Positions 24,122 through 31,492 of a stretch of DNA of 36,543 nucleotides are shown here, piece by piece (within the stretch, counting starts at the first letter, position 1; every line of letters begins with the position of its first letter). The position numbers and the translations under genes are program-made. A model generated the notes under the pieces. That model did no database searches and was not told where the DNA came from. It saw nothing but the letters and a program-made list of their open reading frames with translations. Source of the DNA: Bacillota bacterium (lineage in GTDB: Bacteria > Bacillota > UBA4882 > UBA10575); the NCBI GenBank assembly GCA_003511465.1, contig DOID01000023.1, forward strand, positions 3,676-40,218. Direction: 5' to 3'.

Positions 24122-24460
24122 TTGAATTTGGAATTAAAACAGAACGGTCGCGTTTTAACCGTCGTCGTCTCGGGCGAACTCGATCTTTCGACCTCTCCGG
24201 ATTTTCGTCGCCGGATTGGGGATGAATTAGAACAGAATCAAGGAATTCAACATTTGATTTTTGATTTTAAAGAAACAAGTTTCGTTGATAGTTCTGGGTT
24301 AGGGGCAATTCTGGGCCGGTATCGAACAATTGCCAAGCGTGATGGCAAGGTGAGCGCAGTGAATGTCCCCCCTCATCTGGTGCGCCTGTTTGAATTATCC
24401 GGGTTACTAAAAGTCATGACCATTGACCCTTCCCTTGAGGAAGCTGAGAAATATGATTAA
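24122..24460 (+). CDS. spoIIAA: Anti-sigma-F factor antagonist SpoIIAA
   Basis: SpoIIAA is the STAS-domain anti-anti-sigma factor that frees sigma-F in the forespore when unphosphorylated. I choose TTG 24122 (112 aa, MNLELKQNGRVL). AGGGGGGA (24107-24114) lies 7 nt upstream, the length matches B. subtilis (117 aa), and a candidate sigma-H promoter overlaps the alternative ATG at 24077. The regulatory serine that SpoIIAB phosphorylates is in FVDSSGLGAILGRY, almost identical to the Bacillus sequence. First gene of spoIIAA-spoIIAB-sigF. Confidence 0.95.
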   Translation: MNLELKQNGRVLTVVVSGELDLSTSPDFRRRIGDELEQNQGIQHLIFDFKETSFVDSSGLGAILGRYRTIAKRDGKVSAVNVPPHLVRLFELSGLLKVMTIDPSLEEAEKYD

Positions 24461-24476
24461 GGAGGCTGGCCAGGGA

Positions 24477-24920
24477 ATGAAGGAAAACTACTTGCTGATA
24501 ACTTTTCCTAGTATACCCGAGAATGTCGGTCTGGCACGGGTGATTGTTGCTTCTTTCGCCGCTCAGCTTGATTTTACCCTAAATGAACTTGAGGAAATTA
24601 GAGTTGCAACTTCGGAAGCGGTCTCAAACTGTGTGATCCATGCCTATCGGGAGCAAAGTGGAGAGATTCAATTAGAACTAAAGATCCAAGACGAGACTTT
24701 ATCAATTAAAGTAATTGATGGTGGTTGCGGCATTTCCGATCTGGACTTGGCAAAGACAGCTGCTTATTCCACTGATCCGGAAAGAATGGGCTTGGGGCTT
24801 GTTTTTATGGAATCCTTCATGGACCAAATGACCATTGAATCCCAACTTAACCAGGGAACACAGGTGCTGATGGTTAAGAAACCCGAACGGAGTAAAGATA
24901 GTAATGACGACGGTCAATGA
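24477..24920 (+). CDS. spoIIAB: Anti-sigma-F factor SpoIIAB (serine kinase)
   Basis: SpoIIAB binds and inhibits sigma-F and phosphorylates SpoIIAA. The product from ATG 24477 is 147 aa, against 146 in B. subtilis. It is a GHKL-type ATPase: the N-box is EEIRVATSEAVSNCVIHAY, the G1 box VIDGGCGISDLD and the G2 region ERMGLGLVFMESFMD. AAGGAGG (24459-24465) lies 11 nt upstream, with AGGGA directly before the ATG; an in-frame upstream start would run back into spoIIAA. The stop lies 17 bp inside sigF, so sigF translation is probably coupled. Confidence 0.95.
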   Translation: MKENYLLITFPSIPENVGLARVIVASFAAQLDFTLNELEEIRVATSEAVSNCVIHAYREQSGEIQLELKIQDETLSIKVIDGGCGISDLDLAKTAAYSTDPERMGLGLVFMESFMDQMTIESQLNQGTQVLMVKKPERSKDSNDDGQ

Positions 24921-25668
24921 GACGCCGGGGGAAGCCAATCTTCTTTCCCACCAAGAAACGCTCCTTTTAATCAAGCAGGTTGCGGCCGGCAATCAAGAAG
25001 CCAAAGCAGTATTAATTGAACGGAATCTCCGACTGGTTAAAAGTATCGTCGGACGCTTTTCTGGACGGGGTGTTGAATATGATGATCTTGTTCAAATCGG
25101 CGCTCTTGGATTAATGAAGGCGATTGAACGGTTCAATCCTGATCGGGAGGTGCAATTTTCCACCTATGCCGTCCCGATGATTATTGGTGAGATCAAACAA
25201 TACCTTCGTACCGACGGAGGGATCAAGGTAAGCCGCGGGGTAAAAGAAGTAGCACAAAAAGTAATGCAAGCCCGGAATACCTACCTGGCGGAGCAGGGGA
25301 AAGAACCCACCTTAGCCGAACTGGCGGAGGTCACTGCATGCAGTCGGGAAGAAATTGCCACCGCCCTAGAGGTGAGTAAACCAATCTCCTCCTTACAAGA
25401 GATTGTTTATGAAGACGAAGGGTCAGCTTTAACCCTTGAAGAAAAAGTCGGTACCGAGATGGAAGAACAATTGGTGGAAGAATTCTCTCTCCGGCAAGCC
25501 CTCCAGCAACTGGAGCCAAGGTTAAGAGGGATTATCGAAGAACGGTTCTTTGGCGAAAGAACCCAACTTGAACTTGCCACCAAACTCGGCGTTTCACAAG
25601 TCCAAATCAGCCGCTTAGAAAAGGCAGCTTTGTGTCGTCTCCGTGAACTACTGCATGAACCAACTTAA
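24904..25668 (+). CDS. sigF: RNA polymerase sigma-F factor, forespore-specific
   Basis: Sigma-F directs the first forespore-specific transcription programme. The 254-aa protein has region 2 (LVKSIVGRFSGRGVEYDDLVQIGALGLMKAI and FSTYAVPMIIGEI), region 3 (a KVSRGVKEVAQKV helix and EEIATALEVSKPISSL) and region 4 with a helix-turn-helix (TQLELATKLGVSQVQISRLE). The ATG is 17 bp before the spoIIAB stop. It could be confused with sigma-G, but its place behind spoIIAA and spoIIAB settles the call. folP and folK follow on the same strand after only a weak terminator-like hairpin, so folate genes may be read with the operon. Confidence 0.96.
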   Translation: MTTVNETPGEANLLSHQETLLLIKQVAAGNQEAKAVLIERNLRLVKSIVGRFSGRGVEYDDLVQIGALGLMKAIERFNPDREVQFSTYAVPMIIGEIKQYLRTDGGIKVSRGVKEVAQKVMQARNTYLAEQGKEPTLAELAEVTACSREEIATALEVSKPISSLQEIVYEDEGSALTLEEKVGTEMEEQLVEEFSLRQALQQLEPRLRGIIEERFFGERTQLELATKLGVSQVQISRLEKAALCRLRELLHEPT

Positions 25669-25681
25669 AAGTCAATTTCGG

Positions 25682-25702
25682 AGCCGAGGTGGCTGTTTTT
25701 TT
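25682..25702 (+). terminator. Weak terminator-like hairpin after sigF
   Basis: AGCC (25682-25685) and GGCT (25691-25694) form a 4-bp stem with a 5-nt loop, followed by G and seven T (25696-25702). The T-run is good but the stem is short, so termination is probably partial. Confidence 0.35.
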
Positions 25703-25722
25703 CTTTAGAAAGGAGACCACAG

Positions 25723-26913
25723 ATGTTTTCATTACGACTACTGACCGCTCCCAACAGACCGGGGGAGATCCACGAAGAGTTTCAACGGATCGGCGTCTCC
25801 CCCGAAGGGATCGAATTAATGGGCGGTAAAGGGGATTTCCTCTGTGTGAAAGTAGGCAATATCTCCGCCCCCGCGGCAAACATTTTAAAACAAGAAATGC
25901 TGGCTAAGGGGGGAGAGGTGGCGGTGGGGAAAGGCATGGCTTACCTTACCCAAGAAACCGGAGACGCCATCATTATGGGAACCAAAACTCAGTATCAGCG
26001 TTTATTAGCTTTACTTTACCGGCAACCCTTTGGCCTTTCCGCCCTGGCAAAAGAGTTAGACTCCTTGCTCGCTACCCTTGAGCAAAACCCGCCACCCTTG
26101 ACCGTCAAAAACAGCTGTTTTGAATGGGGAAAAAAAACCTATCTCATGGGGATCATTAATCTTACCCCAGACTCCTTTTCCGGAGACGGTCTCCTCAGCA
26201 CAAAGGATCTACAGGCGAGTGTTTTGCGTCAAGCAGAACAATTTCGGGTAGCAGGCGCCGATCTACTAGACCTCGGCGCCGAATCAACCAGGCCGGGCTA
26301 TACCGGGATTACAGAAGAAGAGGAGAAGAAACGCCTGATCCCGGTGGTGGAATATTTAGCAGAGCATTCAGCCTTACCCCTTTCGGTTGATACCTCGAAA
26401 CCGGCGGTGGCGAAAGCAGCCTTGACCGCCGGTGCTGACCTTATTAATGACATCTGGGGCTTACAAAAGGATCCGGAGATGGTAGAGGTAGTTGCCGCCG
26501 CGCAAGCGCCAGTAATTGTCATGCATAACCGGGCCGCTCCGGCCGATACTGATTTGATGGCTGACGTTGCTTCTTTCTTACGGAACAGTATTACCTTGGC
26601 GGTTGACCATGGTTTACCCCGTGAAAAAGTAATCATCGATCCAGGCGTTGGTTTTGGTAAGACGCTGGAGGACAATTTAACTGTCATCGATCGATTGGGA
26701 GAATTAAAAGCTTTAGGCGCGCCGATTCTGTTGGGTACCTCCCGAAAATCCGTCATCGGCCAGGTGCTAAACTTACCCGTTGACCAGAGAGTAGAGGGAA
26801 CGGCGGCGACGGTTGCCGTTGGGATCACCCGCGGCGCTGATCTGATCCGTGTTCATGATGTGGAAGCCATGGCCCGCGTTGCTCGGATGACCGATGCGCT
26901 CATCCGTAAATAA
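25723..26913 (+). CDS. folP: Dihydropteroate synthase with N-terminal extension
   Basis: FolP joins dihydropterin pyrophosphate and p-aminobenzoate to make dihydropteroate; it is the sulfonamide target. The core TIM barrel starts near residue 140: LMGIINLTPDSFSGDG, then DLLDLGAESTRPGYTGIT, LSVDTSKPAVAKAAL, LINDIWG, IDPGVGFGKT and LLGTSRKSVIG. The 396-aa protein carries about 130 extra N-terminal residues. Clostridial relatives have a similar extension of unknown role, so it is probably not a fused second enzyme; I see no FolB-like motif in it. AAGGAG precedes the ATG. folK begins 23 bp after the stop. Confidence 0.94.
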   Translation: MFSLRLLTAPNRPGEIHEEFQRIGVSPEGIELMGGKGDFLCVKVGNISAPAANILKQEMLAKGGEVAVGKGMAYLTQETGDAIIMGTKTQYQRLLALLYRQPFGLSALAKELDSLLATLEQNPPPLTVKNSCFEWGKKTYLMGIINLTPDSFSGDGLLSTKDLQASVLRQAEQFRVAGADLLDLGAESTRPGYTGITEEEEKKRLIPVVEYLAEHSALPLSVDTSKPAVAKAALTAGADLINDIWGLQKDPEMVEVVAAAQAPVIVMHNRAAPADTDLMADVASFLRNSITLAVDHGLPREKVIIDPGVGFGKTLEDNLTVIDRLGELKALGAPILLGTSRKSVIGQVLNLPVDQRVEGTAATVAVGITRGADLIRVHDVEAMARVARMTDALIRK

Positions 26914-26936
26914 AGCAGAGAAAGGACCGGATAATC

Positions 26937-27419
26937 TTGCCTCTTGTCGCTGTTGCCTTAGGCACAAACCTCGGTGACCGGGAAGGCCATTTGCAGGCCG
27001 CTGTCAAGGAACTGAAGAGCATTCTAAAGCATCCGGTTTTTTCCCGGATCTATTCCAGTGAACCTGTGGGTTACCTAGAGCAACCGTGGTTTTTAAACCA
27101 GGTCTGTGTGGGGGAATCTTCAGAACTGCCCTTAGCCTTACTGGCTAAATTTAAAACCTTGGAAAAAGCCAGGGGAAGGGTGGACGGACCCCGGTTTGGG
27201 CCCCGCCCCCTTGATTTAGATCTTTTATTTTACGATCAATGGGTGATGGACTCGGCCATCCTCACGCTTCCTCACCCCCGGATGCTGGAGCGCTCCTTCG
27301 TGATGAGACCTTTGTTGGAGCTCTTACCCGCATGGGCGGATCCACGGAGCGGCGCTCATTTACATACAGTTTGGGCGGAAAACAAAGACCGGCTCACTCC
27401 TTGTATTCCCCAGACTTGA
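26937..27419 (+). CDS. folK: HPPK, 6-hydroxymethyl-7,8-dihydropterin pyrophosphokinase
   Basis: FolK activates the pterin for FolP by transferring pyrophosphate from ATP. The 160-aa length is standard. The start codon is TTG 26937, with AAAGGA 10 nt upstream; the protein begins MPLVAVALGTNLGDREGHL, as the family does. The signature RPLDLDLLFYD with the Mg-binding Asp pair is present, as is LPHPRMLERSFVMRPL. The usual middle gene folB (dihydroneopterin aldolase) is missing between folP and folK. Confidence 0.94.
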   Translation: MPLVAVALGTNLGDREGHLQAAVKELKSILKHPVFSRIYSSEPVGYLEQPWFLNQVCVGESSELPLALLAKFKTLEKARGRVDGPRFGPRPLDLDLLFYDQWVMDSAILTLPHPRMLERSFVMRPLLELLPAWADPRSGAHLHTVWAENKDRLTPCIPQT

Positions 27420-27455
27420 TTCAAAAATCAATCGAAAGGAGCTATTTTTAAAAGC

Positions 27456-28502
27456 ATGGAACTAATTGATTTACGAAGTGACACCGTAACTAAACCGACC
27501 AAAGAGATGCGCCAGGCGATGGCCAATGCGGAAGTGGGTGATGATGTTTATGGTGAAGATCCCACCACCCGAAAGCTGGAAGTCATCGCTGCAGAAATGA
27601 TCGGAAAAGAAGACACCCTTTTCGTCGCTAGCGGAACCATGGGCAATCAAGTAGCAGCATTAACCCACCTTCAACGGGGGGAAGAGGTGATTTTAGAGGC
27701 CGAATCCCATATGTTTTATTATGAAGCCGGGGGACTAGCCCTCTTATCCGCAGCGCAAACCCGAACGATCCCGGGAAAGAGGGGTTTTATGGACCCGGAC
27801 CTCATTGCACAGGCGATCAGAGCTGATGATCTGCATTTCCCACGCACCGGATTACTTTGCCTAGAAAATACCCATAACCGGGCTGGCGGGGCTGTAATTA
27901 CGCCGGAACAGACAACATTAATGGCAAAGGTTGCTCAGGAACGAGGGATCCCGGTCCACCTTGACGGCGCGCGGGTTTTTAATGCGGCTTTAGCTTTAGG
28001 TATTGATGTTCGGGAGTTAACCGCACCGGTGGATTCGGTCATGTTCTGTCTCTCGAAAGGGTTAGGCGCTCCAGTCGGTTCTTTACTGGCCGGGACGAAA
28101 AAGTTCATCGCAAAAGCAAGGAAAAACCGGAAAATACTGGGCGGGGGGCTAAGGCAAGCAGGGATTATCGCCGCCGCCGGTATTATCGCCCTAGAAAAAA
28201 TGGTCGGTCGTTTGGCTGAGGATCACTATCATGCTCGCATCCTCCGGGAAGAACTGGTGAAGCTACCGGGACTGACGATTAATCCTGACCGCTATCCGAC
28301 CAATATTCTCATTTGTTCGGTGGCGAAAACGGGAATTAGCGCAAAGCGCTTCTCCCAGCTATTGGCAGAGCGCGGCGTTCTAGCCAACCCCACCTCCACC
28401 TCGGAAATCCGTTTTGTCACCCACAAAGACGTGACAGAAGCACAGATCAAAACAACCGGAAAAATTATCAACCAAATTATCATGGAGAACACTCAGCATT
28501 GA
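27456..28502 (+). CDS. ltaE: Low-specificity L-threonine aldolase
   Basis: A PLP enzyme of fold type I that cleaves L-threonine or L-allo-threonine to glycine and acetaldehyde. The 348-aa sequence matches the family throughout: IDLRSDTVTKPTKEMRQAM, GDDVYGEDPTT, FVASGTMGNQVA, HLDGARVFNAA with the PLP-ring Asp, and the Schiff-base Lys in CLSKGLGAPVGS. The ATG lies about 14 nt after AAAGGAG, an unusually long spacing, and no better in-frame start is seen. It ends the folP-folK-ltaE run. Its TGA stop is embedded in the -35 box of the hydrogenase promoter. Confidence 0.93.
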   Translation: MELIDLRSDTVTKPTKEMRQAMANAEVGDDVYGEDPTTRKLEVIAAEMIGKEDTLFVASGTMGNQVAALTHLQRGEEVILEAESHMFYYEAGGLALLSAAQTRTIPGKRGFMDPDLIAQAIRADDLHFPRTGLLCLENTHNRAGGAVITPEQTTLMAKVAQERGIPVHLDGARVFNAALALGIDVRELTAPVDSVMFCLSKGLGAPVGSLLAGTKKFIAKARKNRKILGGGLRQAGIIAAAGIIALEKMVGRLAEDHYHARILREELVKLPGLTINPDRYPTNILICSVAKTGISAKRFSQLLAERGVLANPTSTSEIRFVTHKDVTEAQIKTTGKIINQIIMENTQH

Positions 28503-28528
28503 CATAGGTTAAGACTGCAGGATATAAT
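28499..28528 (+). promoter_or_regulatory. Near-consensus sigma-A promoter for the hydrogenase genes
   Basis: TTGACA (28499-28504), 18-bp spacer, TATAAT (28523-28528): both boxes match consensus completely. The stop TGA of ltaE is bases 2-4 of the -35 box. A second TATAAT at 28532 has no -35 at proper distance. Transcription should start near 28535, giving a leader of about 130 nt that contains a repeat-family hairpin. Confidence 0.8.
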
Positions 28529-28566
28529 TTGTATAATAAGGACTTGACTAAAAGCACTTTTAAAAT

Positions 28567-28610
28567 GGGCTTTTTGTGTTGTCATTTGGTTTGCGGCACC
28601 CAAAAAGCCT
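28567..28610. repeat. Hairpin of the GCTTTTTGYGTT family (member 5), in the hydrogenase leader
   Basis: GGCTTTTTG (28568-28576) pairs with CAAAAAGCC (28601-28609) in a perfect 9-bp outer stem; a few inner pairs (GT with AC) follow a mismatch. It lies between the consensus promoter and hndB, so it is transcribed as part of the leader. Confidence 0.65.
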
Positions 28611-28665
28611 TAAATACACGTGGATTGTGATATTTGGAACAAACTGATTAAAGGAGGGTAAGTTC

Positions 28666-29028
28666 GTGAAATCATTAGAGGATCTAATCAAACTTCGGGA
28701 CCAAGCCCGACAAATGACTGCGCTGCGTGAAGAGAACGCACAGACCAAAGTAATTATCGGGATGGGAACCTGCGGGATTGCCGCCGGTGCCCGCGAGACG
28801 ATGAAAGCCATTCTTGAAGAAATCAGTAAACAAAACCTTTCTGGTATTGCGGTTACGCAAACTGGCTGTATGGGGCTTTGCGAACAAGAGCCCATTGTTG
28901 AAGTGGAAATCGCCGGCCAACCCCGGAGCATTTATGGAAAAATCTCTCCGGACAAGGCGCGACAGATCGTATCAAAACATCTAGTGAATAATAACATTAT
29001 CGATGAATGGATCATCGGGAGAAAGTAG
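28666..29028 (+). CDS. HndB-like (2Fe-2S) ferredoxin-fold protein of the hydrogenase operon
   Basis: A 120-aa thioredoxin-like ferredoxin protein related to HndB of NADP-reducing hydrogenases and to the C-terminal half of NuoE. GTG start with GGAGGG at good distance. The hallmark GMGTCGIAAGARE is followed by TQTGCMGLCEQEP. Only three cysteines are present (in GTCG and GCMGLC), one fewer than a canonical 2Fe-2S thioredoxin-like site, so cluster binding is uncertain. It directly precedes the [FeFe]-hydrogenase gene and probably passes electrons to or from it. Its stop codon lies inside a 15-nt remnant of the structured repeat. Confidence 0.85.
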   Translation: MKSLEDLIKLRDQARQMTALREENAQTKVIIGMGTCGIAAGARETMKAILEEISKQNLSGIAVTQTGCMGLCEQEPIVEVEIAGQPRSIYGKISPDKARQIVSKHLVNNNIIDEWIIGRK

Positions 29029-29038
29029 TCGCTCACGC
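29024..29038. repeat. Remnant of the structured dispersed element (left end)
   Basis: AGTAGTCGCTCACGC is identical to the left end of copy 2 (22449-22463); similarity stops there. It overlaps the hndB stop codon (TAG, 29026-29028). A 15-nt identity is very unlikely by chance in 36 kb. Confidence 0.6.
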
Positions 29039-29086
29039 CGACAATCAGAAGCGGTTTAGATAATTGTTGAAAGGAAGTGCAGAACC

Positions 29087-30829
29087 ATGGAGATGGTGAA
29101 GGTGACTGTGGATGGTCAAAACGTCGAGGTGCCAAAGGACAGTACGATCCTGGACGCAGCAAAAAAAGTCGGGATTAATATTCCCACCCTCTGCTACCAT
29201 GAAGATTTAAACGTCAAAGCCATGTGTCGGCTTTGTGTGGTGGAAGTTGTGGGCGCGAGAACGCTTCAAGCTGCTTGTTCCCAACCGGTTAGCGCTGGGA
29301 TGAAGATCATTACGAATTCTCCCGCCGTACGTCAGGCGAGAAAAATGAATTTAGAACTTTTACTCTCCAATCACCCTGATGACTGTTTAAATTGTGTCCG
29401 TAACCAACGTTGCGAATTACAATCCTTAGCTGACCAGTTAGGGATCGGTGAGCAACGTTTCGGCTCGTTAACCAAACCCAATTACCCAAAAGATGAATCC
29501 ACCGCTGCTTTAGTCCGGGATCCTGACAAGTGTATCCTCTGTCGTCGGTGCGTGGAGGTTTGCCATGAGGTGCAAAGCGTAGGGGCGATCGCTCCGGCTA
29601 ACCGTGGGATTAACACGCAGATTCTTCCGGCCGGTGGGGTTGACCTGGGTGATGTGTCCTGTGTGCAATGTGGCCAGTGCGCGCTGGTCTGTCCGGTGGG
29701 GGCCATCTACGAACAAGATCACACAGAACGGGTTTGGTCCGCTTTGGCTGATCCTGAAAAGCATGTGGTCGTACAAACCGCACCCGCAATTCGGGTCTCC
29801 ATTGGCGAAGAGTTTGGTCTGGAACCTGGTCAGGTAACCACAGGTAAACTGGTCGCCGCGCTCCGACGTTTGGGGTTTGACCGCGTGTTTGATACTGATT
29901 TTACCGCTGATTTAACGATCATTGAGGAAGGCCATGAATTGCTCGAACGTTTAAGCAGTGGTGGCACTTTACCAATGATTACCTCTTGTAGTCCGGGTTG
30001 GATTAAGTATATCGAGCATTTTTACCCCGAATATTTAGCCCATCTTTCGACTTGTAAATCGCCCCAACAGATGTTTGGCGCGGTGGCGAAAACCTATTAT
30101 GCGGAGAAAACGGGCCTTGATCCGAAAGATATTTATGTCGTCTCGATTATGCCTTGTACCGCAAAGAAATTTGAATGTGGCCGTCCGGAAATGGACGCGG
30201 CCGGTTATCCTGATGTTGATGCCGCCTTAACCACCCGGGAGTTGGGGAAAATGCTGCGCCAGGCTGGGATCGACTTTAAAGCCCTCCCCGAAGAAGAGTA
30301 CGATGATCCCTTCGGGATTACCACCGGTGCCGGAGTGATCTTCGGGGCTAGTGGTGGTGTGATGGAAGCCGCGCTCCGCACCGTCTACGAAGTAGTCACG
30401 AAAGAGACCCTTCCTTCCCTCGACTTTACCGCCGTTCGTGGCATTGAGGGGATCAAAGAAGCTGAAGTTGATCTAAAAGGGACGAAAGTAAAAGTTGCCG
30501 TGGCTAATGGGTTAGGTAACGCCAAAAAAATGATGGATCTGATTAAAGAAGGAAAAGCTGACTACCAATTCATCGAGATCATGTGCTGTCCCGGTGGGTG
30601 TATCGGTGGGGGAGGACAACCAATCCCAACGACCAATGCAATCCGGCAAAAACGCATCGATGCTATCTATCAGGCCGATGCCGGGTTACCCTTGCGGAAA
30701 TCTCACGAGAATCCGGCGGTCAAGACCCTTTACGAAGAATTCTTAGGCCAACCGTTGGGGGAGAAGAGCCATCATTTACTCCATACCCATTATACAAAAC
30801 GCGAAAAATATCCGGAAGCAACAGCTTGA
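29087..30829 (+). CDS. hndD: [FeFe]-hydrogenase catalytic subunit, M3/HndD type
   Basis: A 580-aa hydrogenase that makes or oxidises H2. N-terminal 2Fe-2S domain with C36, C47, C50 and C64. Next is a His-Cys3 [4Fe-4S] site (HPDDCLNCVRNQRC), then two [4Fe-4S] ferredoxin motifs (CILCRRCVEVC and CVQCGQCALVCP). The H-cluster domain has all three signatures: TSCSPGW (C301), MPCTAKKFE and MCCPGGCIGGGGQP. The tail with TLYEEFLGQPLGEKSHHLLH is the usual end. This is the M3 layout seen in Clostridium HydA and Desulfovibrio HndD. Upstream is only an HndB-like gene; the NAD(P)H-binding flavoprotein HndC and HndA are absent here. The in vivo electron partner is therefore open. Confidence 0.95.
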   Translation: MEMVKVTVDGQNVEVPKDSTILDAAKKVGINIPTLCYHEDLNVKAMCRLCVVEVVGARTLQAACSQPVSAGMKIITNSPAVRQARKMNLELLLSNHPDDCLNCVRNQRCELQSLADQLGIGEQRFGSLTKPNYPKDESTAALVRDPDKCILCRRCVEVCHEVQSVGAIAPANRGINTQILPAGGVDLGDVSCVQCGQCALVCPVGAIYEQDHTERVWSALADPEKHVVVQTAPAIRVSIGEEFGLEPGQVTTGKLVAALRRLGFDRVFDTDFTADLTIIEEGHELLERLSSGGTLPMITSCSPGWIKYIEHFYPEYLAHLSTCKSPQQMFGAVAKTYYAEKTGLDPKDIYVVSIMPCTAKKFECGRPEMDAAGYPDVDAALTTRELGKMLRQAGIDFKALPEEEYDDPFGITTGAGVIFGASGGVMEAALRTVYEVVTKETLPSLDFTAVRGIEGIKEAEVDLKGTKVKVAVANGLGNAKKMMDLIKEGKADYQFIEIMCCPGGCIGGGGQPIPTTNAIRQKRIDAIYQADAGLPLRKSHENPAVKTLYEEFLGQPLGEKSHHLLHTHYTKREKYPEATA

Positions 30830-30854
30830 CTTATTTCAAGTTTTGTGTTATGAT
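30826..30854 (+). promoter_or_regulatory. Promoter of tRNA-Val
   Basis: TTGACT (30826-30831, 5 of 6), 17 bp, TATGAT (30849-30854, 5 of 6). The hydrogenase stop TGA (30827-30829) is inside the -35 box. The expected start is about 6 nt before the mature tRNA 5' end. Confidence 0.75.
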
Positions 30855-30866
30855 TAATTTTGCTTT

Positions 30867-30943
30867 GGGGGGGTAGCCCAGCTGGTTAGAGCGCTACGTT
30901 GACATCGTAGAGGTCAGCGGTTCGAGTCCGCTCCTCCCCACCA
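30867..30943 (+). tRNA. tRNA-Val (anticodon GAC)
   Basis: A 77-nt cloverleaf with encoded CCA. The acceptor GGGGGGG pairs with CCTCCCC (one G-T), discriminator A. The anticodon arm is CTACG-TTGACAT-CGTAG, with GAC at the centre. The T arm is AGCGG-TTCGAGT-CCGCT. The D stem reads GCCC against GAGC, with one C-A mismatch where GCTC is usual. Confidence 0.95.
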
Positions 30944-30953
30944 TCTCAAAAAC

Positions 30954-30984
30954 AAGGCAGGATTATCCTGCCTTTTCCTTTTTT
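30954..30984 (+). terminator. Intrinsic terminator after tRNA-Val
   Basis: AAGGCAGGA (30954-30962), TTA loop, TCCTGCCTT (30966-30974), then a T-rich tail to 30984. Perfect 9-bp stem. Confidence 0.9.
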
Positions 30985-31052
30985 AAGTTGCTTATCCCGA
31001 CCAACTTTCAAAATATCCCGCTTTTAGAATTATTTTTGGGACGGTTAAGTAC

Positions 31053-31081
31053 TTGTAAACCCGTAAGGCTTATGCTATAAT
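31053..31081 (+). promoter_or_regulatory. Extended -10 promoter upstream of yqzL and the Phe T-box
   Basis: TTGTAA (31053-31058), 17 bp, TATAAT (31076-31081), with TG one base before the -10 box (31072-31073). A start near 31088 fits the yqzL ribosome-binding site. No better promoter is seen between yqzL and the T-box, so this one probably also drives pheST. Confidence 0.7.
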
Positions 31082-31133
31082 GAGAATTAATGGCGGGCAG
31101 TTTCGACCAGAATAATGGAAGGGGAGGGGTTTT

Positions 31134-31229
31134 ATGATCCTTTCCGCAGAGTTTTTCTGGAAACTTTTTGAGATTACCGGGTCGATCACAGCCTATTTGT
31201 TATATAAGGAGTTTATTAATCTCAATTAA
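31134..31229 (+). CDS. yqzL: YqzL-like small protein
   Basis: A 31-aa protein with a strong ribosome-binding site (GGGGAGGGG just before the ATG). The core FFWKLFEITGSITAYLLYKE resembles the YqzL family of Bacillota, small proteins (about 47 aa in B. subtilis) of unknown function. This version stops soon after the conserved core, shorter than the Bacillus protein. The gene is easy to miss at this size. It lies between a good promoter and the pheST T-box, so it is probably the first cistron of that transcript and is expressed irrespective of the T-box decision. Confidence 0.75.
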   Translation: MILSAEFFWKLFEITGSITAYLLYKEFINLN

Positions 31230-31492
31230 TGGAAAGACGAGGAAAGAAAGAGTAACCGCAAAGAACGGCACAGGGAGGAATGGCTAATTGAGAACATTCC
31301 CCGGGAAGGCGGTTGATGTTCGTTCTGGAGTTGCTGGCTGAACAGATAGTAGGCTATGCCGGTTTCCACCGTTATCGGAATTGATCTTTGCTTGGCAAAG
31401 ATCCAGCAAGCGGAGTCTGTTTTGACTAAAATGGGTGGTACCGCGGAAGTAACCTTTCGTCCCAATCTAAGGACGGGAGGTTTTTGTTTTTT
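31230..31492 (+). promoter_or_regulatory. T-box riboswitch, phenylalanine-specific
   Basis: Leader RNA that senses uncharged tRNA-Phe and controls transcription of pheST. Stem I contains the AGTA bulge (31251-31254) next to AACCGC (31254-31259), which pairs with GCGGTT (31309-31314). The specifier is read as TTC, a Phe codon, at 31319-31321. The T-box sequence GGGTGGTACCGCGG is at 31433-31446; its TGGT matches an ACCA tRNA end with discriminator A. The terminator arm is AACCTTTCGTCC (31451-31462) against GGACGGGAGGTT (31471-31482) with T-rich tail to 31492. Confidence 0.92.
31451..31492 (+). terminator. T-box regulatory terminator
   Basis: A 12-bp stem (31451-31462 with 31471-31482, two G-T pairs) and a tail of T5-G-T6. 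It competes with the antiterminator formed by the T-box sequence just upstream. Confidence 0.88.
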
